A DNA stretch of 64,000 nucleotides. Source: Aestuariirhabdus sp049985285. GTDB taxonomy: Bacteria; Pseudomonadota; Gammaproteobacteria; Pseudomonadales; Aestuariirhabdaceae. Location of the stretch: the NCBI RefSeq assembly GCF_049985285.1, contig NZ_JBNIEU010000001.1:930001-994000 (forward strand), in the 5' to 3' direction. The notes under the pieces are model-generated. The model saw only the letters and a program-made list of their open reading frames with translations. It was not told the origin of the DNA and did no database searches. Each line of letters begins with the position of its first letter. The stretch's first letter is position 1. A program made the translations under genes and the position numbers. Below are positions 57,807 through 64,000 of the stretch, piece after piece.

Positions 57807-58355
57807 TTAAAAGCACTCCTTTGCTAACAATGCGGAAGTGAATGAGTCCAGATTGTCGTATATCCGGGCCTGCTTCAATAGCGGGTCTCCCTTGGCGAGG
57901 GTACGCACCCCCTTCCCTGTCATGACCAGCACCGGAAGAGCGCCCTTACTCACCCCGGCTTGAAGGTCCCGCAATGAGTCACCGACCAGATAACAGCCTT
58001 TGGCGGATACCCCCAAGGCGGACTCGATCTGCTCAATGAGTCCCGCCAGGGGTTTTCTACAGCCACATCCGGCGTCCGGTGCGTGGGGGCAGTAGGCGAT
58101 ATGGTCGATGGAGCCCCCCTGGGCTTCCACCAGATCGAGCAGGTACCGATGCATTTCATCGAGGTCGGATAGCTGGAAATACCCCCTACCCAAGCCGGAT
58201 TGATTGGTGGCGATGGCCACTTGATGTCCGGCTCGGGAAAGCCTGGCGATCGCTTCTATACTGCCGGGAATCGGAATCCACTCTTCGAGGCTCTTAATAA
58301 AATCGTCAGAGTCTTGGTTGATGACTCCATCTCGATCCAAAATTATAAGTGCCAT
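57807..58355 (-). CDS. gmhB: D-glycero-beta-D-manno-heptose-1,7-bisphosphate 7-phosphatase
   Basis: 182 residues, HAD fold. Catalytic ILDRDGVIN at the start, the zinc-binding CPHAPDAGCGC (around residues 89-99) and LVGDSLRDLQAG. It acts in the ADP-heptose pathway of the LPS inner core. The pathway fits the neighbouring plsC and, upstream, glyQ-glyS (45 bases away). Confidence 0.95.
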   Translation of the reverse strand: MALIILDRDGVINQDSDDFIKSLEEWIPIPGSIEAIARLSRAGHQVAIATNQSGLGRGYFQLSDLDEMHRYLLDLVEAQGGSIDHIAYCPHAPDAGCGCRKPLAGLIEQIESALGVSAKGCYLVGDSLRDLQAGVSKGALPVLVMTGKGVRTLAKGDPLLKQARIYDNLDSFTSALLAKECF

Positions 58356-58400
58356 AAAAATGCTGATCCTGAATGGGGGGTGAATAGAAGCCTTTTTCGC

Positions 58401-60503
58401 CTACAACAGCGAGATGTCGGCGACCTCCAGGAACAGGTTACGGAGTTGTCTCAGCAGGGTGTAGCGATTACTGCGTACGGCACTGTCCTCGGCATTAACC
58501 AGAACCCCATCGAAGAAGTTGTCCACCGCATCCTTAAGTTCTGCCAGTGTCACCAGAACCTGCTGGTAATCGCCATCCCTAAGAAGTGGCGCGACGGTAC
58601 CCTGCTTGATGATCAGGGCGTCAAACAGGGCCTGTTCCGCCCCATTTTCGAGTAACGCAGGATTCACTTCCGCCTGCAGTGTACCGGATTCGGCCTTGGC
58701 CAGAATGTTGGAAACCCGCTTGTTTGCCGCCGCCAGAGCCGTTGCAGCATCGAGTGAGCGGAAATGGTTTACGGCCTGCACCCTTTGATCAAACTCTAGC
58801 GGGTTGGTCGGTGAAAGCGCGCGGACCGCGAGAAACACCTCGACGGATATCCCCTGATCCTGATACCAGGCCCGGAAGCGTTCCAGCATAAATTCAATAA
58901 TTGTATCCACAAGCTTATCGACAGTGTTATCCACCGTGGGAGCCAGTGGGAGCTGGACGCCGGTTTGCTGGTAGGCCTCGACGCAGTGATAGAGTATTGG
59001 TCGTAGATCAACGGCCAGCTCCTTTTCCACCAGAATCCGCAGCACACCCAGAGTGGCACGGCGCAGGGCGAACGGGTCACGATTACCCGAGGGTGGTTGG
59101 CCAATGCCAAAAATACCGACCAGGGTGTCGAGCTTGTCGGCCAGGGAAACGCAACACCCGATCATCGAATCCGGTAGCTGATCACCGGCAAAGCGCGGCA
59201 AATACTGTTCAAACTGTGCGGCGCTAACATCGGCATGTTCCCCATCGTGGCGCGCATAGTATTGGCCCATGGTTCCCTGCAGGTCCGCAAACTCGAGTAC
59301 CATTTCGGAGTTGAGGTCGGCCTTGCAAAGCTCCCCTGCCCTGCGAGCATGATGGTCGTCAGCCCCGATCAACCGGGCGATCTGTGCGGCCACCGAGCCG
59401 ATGCGCTGGGTTTTGTCATACAGGCTACCGAGCTTGGCTTGAAACACCACCGGTTTGAGTCGATCCCGCTTGTCTGCCAGTGAGCTGTTGAGGTCGGTGT
59501 CGTAGAAAAATTTGGCGTCAGCCAGCCGCGGCCGAATCACTTTTTCGTTGCCGCTGATGACCTGGGCTGGATCCTTACTTTCGATATTGCTAACGGTAAT
59601 AAAGTTGGGCATCAGCGCGCCGTCATCGTCGACAACGTGGAAGTACTTCTGGTGCTCTTTCATCGAGGAGACGAGAGATTCCGCCGGAACCTTGAGAAAC
59701 TCATCGTCAAAACGCCCCATCAGTGCGACCGGCCACTCCACCAGACCGGTTACCTCGTCGAGCAGATCGTCCCCGATAACCGCATGACCTTTGGATTGTC
59801 GGGCGATGGTCTCAACCTGACTCCGAACCAGTTGCTGGCGCTCAGAAAAATCCGCGATAACGTAACCGGGGGCGCGCAGTTGTTCGGCGTAGCGAGCGGG
59901 CGATTCGATGGTGATCGCTTTATTGTGGTGAAAGCGATGTCCCTGGCTAATCCGGTTGGCACGCAGCCCCAATAGTTCACAATCCACTATCGAGTCTCCG
60001 TAGAGCATCACCAACCAGTGGACCGGGCGCACAAACTCGGTTCGGCTGTCACCCCAGCGCATTCGTTTGGGAATAGGTAGCTGAGCCAGTGACCGTTCCA
60101 CAATGGCGGGTAACAGGGTTTGGGTCTGCTGGCCGGGGGTAACGGATCTATAAACCAGCCACGCACCCTTACCCTGCTCCAGAGTTTGCAAATCTGCCAC
60201 AGCGACACCGCAGGAGCGGGCGAAACCCTGGGCTGCGGGAGTTGGATTACCCTCTTTGTCGAATGCGGCTTGTACCGCGGGTCCCTTGCGCTCAATATCC
60301 TGATCTGCTTGCTGGCTTGCGAGCCCTCGAACCAGTAACGCAAGGCGCCGTGGTGCGGCGTAATGCTGAACACTTTCGAACGCCAACCCGGCCTGTTGGA
60401 GCCCGTTAACGATTTCCCCCGAGAACGCATTGGACAGGGACTTAAGCGCCTTTGGCGGGAGCTCTTCGGTGCCGAGCTCGACCAGAAAATCCTGTGTAGA
60501 CAT
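58401..60503 (-). CDS. glyS: Glycyl-tRNA synthetase beta chain
   Basis: 700 residues against about 689 in E. coli. MSTQDFLVELGTEELPPKALKSL and the ADKLDTLVGIFGIGQPPSGNRDPFALRRA signature are typical. Charges tRNA-Gly together with GlyQ; the start is 2 bases after the glyQ stop. Confidence 0.98.
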   Translation of the reverse strand: MSTQDFLVELGTEELPPKALKSLSNAFSGEIVNGLQQAGLAFESVQHYAAPRRLALLVRGLASQQADQDIERKGPAVQAAFDKEGNPTPAAQGFARSCGVAVADLQTLEQGKGAWLVYRSVTPGQQTQTLLPAIVERSLAQLPIPKRMRWGDSRTEFVRPVHWLVMLYGDSIVDCELLGLRANRISQGHRFHHNKAITIESPARYAEQLRAPGYVIADFSERQQLVRSQVETIARQSKGHAVIGDDLLDEVTGLVEWPVALMGRFDDEFLKVPAESLVSSMKEHQKYFHVVDDDGALMPNFITVSNIESKDPAQVISGNEKVIRPRLADAKFFYDTDLNSSLADKRDRLKPVVFQAKLGSLYDKTQRIGSVAAQIARLIGADDHHARRAGELCKADLNSEMVLEFADLQGTMGQYYARHDGEHADVSAAQFEQYLPRFAGDQLPDSMIGCCVSLADKLDTLVGIFGIGQPPSGNRDPFALRRATLGVLRILVEKELAVDLRPILYHCVEAYQQTGVQLPLAPTVDNTVDKLVDTIIEFMLERFRAWYQDQGISVEVFLAVRALSPTNPLEFDQRVQAVNHFRSLDAATALAAANKRVSNILAKAESGTLQAEVNPALLENGAEQALFDALIIKQGTVAPLLRDGDYQQVLVTLAELKDAVDNFFDGVLVNAEDSAVRSNRYTLLRQLRNLFLEVADISLL

Positions 60504-60505
60504 TA

Positions 60506-61465
60506 TTACTTCTCCTCCTGGGCGCTACTGAGTTTGCTAATAACCTCTTCGCGGATAGTCTCATCGGCCAGCGGGAAACCGAGTTTGCGACGGGTTTCGA
60601 AGTAGCCTTGGGCAACGGCGCGAGCCAGGGTTCTTACACGCAGAATAAAGCGCTGCCGCTCGGTGACTGATATAGCGTGGCGGGCATCAAGCAGGTTGAA
60701 GGTGTGGGAGGCTTTAAGCACATACTCGTAAGCCGGGAGCGGTAAGTTTTCGGCGACCAGTTTCTCACTCTCACGTTCAAAAAAATCAAACTGCCTGAAC
60801 AGTTCTTCGGTGTTGGCGTGAGAGAAATTAAAGGTCGACATCTCTACCTCATTCTGGTGAAACACATCACCGTAGGTCACCTTACCCAGAGGCCCATCCG
60901 TCCAGACCAGGTCGTAAACGCTGTCCACTCCCTGCAGGTACATGGCGATGCGCTCGAGTCCGTAGGTAATCTCTCCAGTGACGGGGTAGCACTCAAGGCC
61001 GCCGGCTTGCTGGAAATAGGTGAACTGGGTCACCTCCATACCGTTGAGCCAGACTTCCCAACCGAGCCCCCAGGCACCCAGCGTCGGGGATTCCCAGTTG
61101 TCTTCGACAAATCGGACGTCATGCACCAGGGTATCAATACCCATCTCTTTGAGAGAGCCCAGGTAAAGGTCCTGGATATTATCAGGGGAGGGTTTAATCA
61201 CTACCTGAAACTGGTAATAGTGCTGCAGCCGGTTGGGGTTTTCCCCGTAACGCCCATCGGTAGGACGGCGGCTCGGTTGCACATAGGCTGCGCTCCAGCG
61301 CTCCGGCCCAATCGCGCGTAAAAAAGTAGCGGGGTGAAAAGTACCGGCACCGACCTCCATATCGAGAGGTTGGAGGACAACACAGCCCTGCTTTGCCCAG
61401 TAGTTTTGCAGGGTCAGGATCAACCCCTGAAAGGTGCTTACATCGGGTGTCGTTTGGTTGGACAC
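60506..61465 (-). CDS. glyQ: Glycyl-tRNA synthetase alpha chain
   Basis: 319 residues, class II synthetase. TFQGLILTLQNYWAKQGCVVLQPLDMEVGAGTFHPATFLRAIGPE and YVQPSRRPTDGRYGENPNRLQHYYQFQV are near-invariant. Forms the alpha2beta2 enzyme with GlyS. A perfect -10 TATAAT lies upstream at 61534-61539. Confidence 0.98.
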   Translation of the reverse strand: MSNQTTPDVSTFQGLILTLQNYWAKQGCVVLQPLDMEVGAGTFHPATFLRAIGPERWSAAYVQPSRRPTDGRYGENPNRLQHYYQFQVVIKPSPDNIQDLYLGSLKEMGIDTLVHDVRFVEDNWESPTLGAWGLGWEVWLNGMEVTQFTYFQQAGGLECYPVTGEITYGLERIAMYLQGVDSVYDLVWTDGPLGKVTYGDVFHQNEVEMSTFNFSHANTEELFRQFDFFERESEKLVAENLPLPAYEYVLKASHTFNLLDARHAISVTERQRFILRVRTLARAVAQGYFETRRKLGFPLADETIREEVISKLSSAQEEK

Positions 61466-61533
61466 GGTGGCTCCCCAATATGGTCTTTAATATCCCCGCG
61501 GTGGCGGTGGACAGGTGACGAAAAATGGGGCGA

Positions 61534-61539
61534 ATTATA
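61534..61539 (-). promoter_or_regulatory. Probable -10 box for glyQS
   Basis: The minus strand reads GGGTATAATTCG here, a perfect -10 about 70 bases before the glyQ start. No good -35 is seen, so the promoter call is moderate. Confidence 0.55.
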
Positions 61540-61591
61540 CCCTGTTACGCCACGGGAAATACAGGCGCAGTGGGGATTTGCGGGGTATGGC

Positions 61592-61623
61592 ACGGCGGGG
61601 TCCCGATCCGGGGACCCCGCCGT
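61592..61623 (-). terminator. Strong hairpin after ytoQ
   Basis: ACGGCGGGGTCCC/GGGACCCCGCCGT (61592-61604 and 61611-61623), 13 perfect pairs, starts 5 bases after the ytoQ stop. There is no T-run downstream on the minus strand. Confidence 0.6.
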
Positions 61624-61627
61624 AAAA

Positions 61628-62071
61628 TCAAGCTTGGCAGATATAACGAAGGATCTCGACCACCTGTTGTGGTGTTTCCGTGACCGCCATGGCCTGGGCG
61701 TCGACCTCCTTGAGTGGGTGGGTCAATTCAGGGGCGTGCATTACGATCAACTGCTTGCCCATGGCCACCGCCTGACCGGCGTCGAAGGCCGCGTTCCACT
61801 GCTTGTACTTGTCGCCAAAGCGTACGACTACAATATCGGCCTGTTGCAGCATATTGTTGGTACGAATAGCGTTGATTTTGCTGGCTTTGTGGTCCTTCCA
61901 GAAGGGTTTCTCCTCCGCCCCGAGAATCTGGACACCCACCTCATCGCTGGCTTCATGGTTGGTCACGGGGGAGTAGAGTGACACCGGGAGGTCAGCACTG
62001 GCGACGCCATCCCGGATCTGCTCCCGCCAGTTGGTGTGAATTTCTCCGGAAAGGTAAACGATATAATCCAT
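61628..62071 (-). CDS. ytoQ: YtoQ family protein
   Basis: 147 residues. The sequence MDYIVYLSGEIHTNWREQIRDGV, DIVVVRFGDKYKQWNAAFDAGQAVAMGKQLIVMH and TETPQQVVEILRY matches YtoQ as I know it, a fold related to nucleoside 2-deoxyribosyltransferases. The reaction is not established. AGGAATTATC precedes the ATG. Single gene between glyQ and a GntR regulator. Confidence 0.88.
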   Translation of the reverse strand: MDYIVYLSGEIHTNWREQIRDGVASADLPVSLYSPVTNHEASDEVGVQILGAEEKPFWKDHKASKINAIRTNNMLQQADIVVVRFGDKYKQWNAAFDAGQAVAMGKQLIVMHAPELTHPLKEVDAQAMAVTETPQQVVEILRYICQA

Positions 62072-62164
62072 GATAATTCCTGTAGGAGTATGAAAGGGAG
62101 TGGAAAATCATAGAGCAATAGCCGTGACTTGCAAGCCGCTATTGGTCGCAACAGAACAACCCTC

Positions 62165-62917
62165 CTATTGGGGGGAGCGCTGTTTTTGCTGCTTCGACTT
62201 CCACTCCTGGGCTTCCTCGTAACGCCCTTTCAGGTACGCCATCAGCCTGTCCAGTGCCTCGAGAGCATCTGCTCCATTGCGGTTGAGGAGCCCATCAAGA
62301 ATCGCGCGGTGCGCTTCAATGATGGGTGCCCGGTCGCGAAAGCGGGAGATAACCATATTGGAAACGGGTTGTAGCGCCTCGATCATGGTGAACATGTTGA
62401 ACTGCAGCAAGTTGTTACCGCAGCCGTCAACCAGGGCGCGGTGGAACTGAACGTCGAATTGGCAAAACTCCTCATCGGTTATGGCCTGTTGCTGTTTTTC
62501 AAGCGCCTCTTCCATCAGCCCCAGCTGTGTATTGTCGATATTGTGGACGGAAAGCTCGCAACAAAGCCGTTCCATCTGGTGCCTTGCTTCGGCAATCTCC
62601 TGTAACCGAAATGCACCCAGGCCAACCATGAGCGTGGTCGCACTGCACAGGGCGTCTCGCATCTCTTCGAGGCTCGGGCGCTTGACGAACGTGCCGCCGG
62701 TGGGCCCACGCTGGGAACGGATCAGGTTTTGCGCAGCGAGTCGTTTCAGCGCTTCGCGAATTGTGGGTCGGGATACTCCAAACTGTACGGAGAGCTCCTC
62801 TTCCGTAGGCAGACGCTCATCCACCACCAGTTCGCCCTGAGCGATCGAGTCTCGGATACTGTTGGCAATCTGTTTGGCCAGGCTTTGGGTGACAACGCGA
62901 GTGTTGCTGATCGCCAT
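62165..62917 (-). CDS. FadR/GntR-family transcriptional regulator (FCD domain)
   Basis: 250 residues from ATG 62917 (MAISNTRVVTQSLAKQIANSIRDSI). GntR winged helix LPTEEELSVQFGVSRPTIREALKRLAAQNLIRSQRGPTGGTFV, then an all-helical FCD domain (FDVQFHRALVDGCGNNLLQFNMF) with the metal/ligand His residues. Such regulators bind organic acids or acyl-CoA-like effectors. It is divergent from the acrylyl-CoA-reductase-like gene, with a FadR-type operator between, so it probably controls that gene and itself. Confidence 0.9.
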   Translation of the reverse strand: MAISNTRVVTQSLAKQIANSIRDSIAQGELVVDERLPTEEELSVQFGVSRPTIREALKRLAAQNLIRSQRGPTGGTFVKRPSLEEMRDALCSATTLMVGLGAFRLQEIAEARHQMERLCCELSVHNIDNTQLGLMEEALEKQQQAITDEEFCQFDVQFHRALVDGCGNNLLQFNMFTMIEALQPVSNMVISRFRDRAPIIEAHRAILDGLLNRNGADALEALDRLMAYLKGRYEEAQEWKSKQQKQRSPQ

Positions 62918-62967
62918 AAGTGTGTTTCCAGTGATCGGGGAGTATGAGGACATTTTACTACTGATTA

Positions 62968-62981
62968 ATGGTATTAACCAT
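62968..62981. promoter_or_regulatory. FadR/GntR-type operator
   Basis: ATGGT-ATTA-ACCAT carries the FadR-subfamily hallmark TGGT...ACCA in the 156-base divergent gap, just upstream of the TTGACA box of the downstream gene. Confidence 0.7.
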
Positions 62982-62987
62982 ATTTGT

Positions 62988-63017
62988 TTGACAAATAGTT
63001 AAATAGAAATCTAAACT
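62988..63017 (+). promoter_or_regulatory. Promoter of the acrylyl-CoA-reductase-like gene
   Basis: A perfect -35 TTGACA (62988-62993) with TAAACT (63012-63017) 18 bases later. It starts 7 bases after the FadR-type operator, a good layout for repression. Confidence 0.65.
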
Positions 63018-63073
63018 CCACCAACCCTGTACTGAAACTGCAGGTGCCACCCCACTGTCGAGGAGATCGAATC

Positions 63074-64000
63074 ATGAGCACCCCATTCAAGGCGCTGGTA
63101 CTGACCCAGCAAGAGGGAAAGACCCTCGCCAGCATTGAAACATTGACCCAAGCCGAGCTGCCCGACGAAGAGGTATTGCTGGCGGTGGATTACTCCAGTC
63201 TGAATTATAAGGATGCACTGGCGATCACGGGCAAGGGAAAGGTGGTACGCCAATGGCCAATGGTACCGGGAATTGATCTGGCCGGTACGGTGGTGGAATC
63301 CGCCAGCCCGAAATACCAGCCAGGAGATAAGGTGGTGCTGACCGGTTGGGGAGTCGGCGAACAATACTGGGGGGGGTACAGTCAACAGCAGCGGGTCAAG
63401 GCGGAGTGGCTGGTACCTTTGCCGGTGGGTTTGTCGGCTGCTGATGCGATGATGATCGGGACCGCAGGATTAACGGCCATGCTGTGTGTCATGGCGCTTG
63501 AGGAGGCGGGAATCACTCCCCAGAGCGGCACCGTGGTTGTGAGCGGCGCTGCCGGTGGGGTGGGTAGTGTGGCGATCGCGATTCTAGCCAAGCTAGGTTA
63601 TACCGTGGCCGCTATTACCGGCCGTGAGTCGACCCATGATTACCTGCGGGCGCTGGGTGCGAGTGAACTGTTGAGCCGCGAGGAGATGGCAGCCGCCCCA
63701 CGTCCGTTGGAGAAGCAGCGCTGGGCAGCGGGGATAGATACGGTTGGAGATACTATTCTGGCACGCATGCTGGCCGAAACCGACTACAACGGCGCCGTTG
63801 CAGCTTGCGGCCTGGCCGCAGGTTTTTCCCTGCCGACGACGGTGATGCCGTTTATCTTGCGCAATGTACGCTTGCAAGGCGTGGATTCGGTGATGTGCCC
63901 CCTCTCCCGCCGCCAGCAGGCATGGGAGCGGCTGGCACGAGACCTGCCGCTTGACCAGTTGGCGGATATTGGTCAGGAGGTGGGCCTGAAAGAGCTTCCA
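63074..64000 (+). CDS. acuI: Acrylyl-CoA reductase-like MDR oxidoreductase (AcuI/YhdH), C-terminus outside window
   Basis: First 309 residues of a medium-chain dehydrogenase/reductase. GAGGAG lies 8 bases before the ATG. VDYSSLNYKDALAITGKGKVV and VPGIDLAGTVVESA, then the NADPH-binding SGAAGGVGSVAIAILAKLGY near residue 155 and GVDSVMCP match AcuI/YhdH proteins, which reduce acryloyl-CoA to propionyl-CoA. Family length is about 325-330, so only about 20 residues are missing. AcuI is often linked to DMSP/acrylate or propionate metabolism. The FadR-type regulator upstream fits inducible control. YhdH-type quinone oxidoreductase is the alternative name. Confidence 0.9.
   Translation, partial: MSTPFKALVLTQQEGKTLASIETLTQAELPDEEVLLAVDYSSLNYKDALAITGKGKVVRQWPMVPGIDLAGTVVESASPKYQPGDKVVLTGWGVGEQYWGGYSQQQRVKAEWLVPLPVGLSAADAMMIGTAGLTAMLCVMALEEAGITPQSGTVVVSGAAGGVGSVAIAILAKLGYTVAAITGRESTHDYLRALGASELLSREEMAAAPRPLEKQRWAAGIDTVGDTILARMLAETDYNGAVAACGLAAGFSLPTTVMPFILRNVRLQGVDSVMCPLSRRQQAWERLARDLPLDQLADIGQEVGLKELP

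Overview
The window is a continuous, gene-dense stretch of a gammaproteobacterial chromosome, most like a marine Pseudomonadales/Oceanospirillales lineage. This is inferred from gene content and order: an E. coli-like atpIBEFHAGDC, parB-parA, rsmG, mnmG, mnmE, yidC, rnpA-rpmH block runs into dnaA-dnaN-recF-gyrB. There is no 16S gene in the window, so the genus is not determined. I see no insertion sequence, prophage or CRISPR array.

Layout. 0-14 kb is mixed: the start of purC, a periplasmic PQQ-propeller/cytochrome P460 pair, endonuclease I, an acyl-CoA synthetase, ada, an EamA transporter, an unusual kinase/enolase-like operon with a divergent LacI regulator, tRNA-Gly(CCC), a chemoreceptor and a DksA-type zinc finger protein. 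14.1-19.2 kb holds a tandem hairpin-repeat array and a likely beta-alanine/polyamine catabolic unit (transaminase plus methylmalonate-semialdehyde dehydrogenase, with a divergent PuuC-like dehydrogenase). 19.3-24.3 kb carries a YgiQ radical SAM protein, a cluster of DnaA-box-like 9-mers between convergent genes, a dCMP deaminase, PagL and an HD-GYP protein. 24.6-29.9 kb is an arsenic operon (arsC remnant, arsR, acr3, ArsP-type permease, small thioredoxin, GAPDH, arsJ). 30.3-57 kb is the replication-origin region: glmS, glmU, the complete F1Fo ATP synthase operon, parAB, rsmG, mnmG, a probable oriC, mnmE, yidC, rnpA, rpmH, a second DnaA-box region, dnaA, dnaN, recF (with two parS-like sites) and gyrB. 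57-61.5 kb is glyQ-glyS-gmhB-plsC. The end has ytoQ, a FadR/GntR regulator and a divergent, truncated acrylyl-CoA-reductase-like gene.

How genes work together. ParA/ParB with parS sites inside recF and a nearby oriC make a standard origin-segregation module. The arsenic operon combines As(III) export (Acr3) with arsenate export through the GAPDH/ArsJ route, and its arsC has decayed (catalytic Arg replaced, middle missing). The most novel candidate is the LacI-controlled pair at 8.4-10.7 kb: an APH-fold kinase translationally coupled to an enolase paralogue. The paralogue keeps the metal ligands and the Glu/Lys catalytic pair, but the His of the SHRSGETED motif is Ala and the Glu of the VDIQEF motif is Asp. 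This suggests a phosphorylation-then-elimination pathway for a substrate other than 2-phosphoglycerate.
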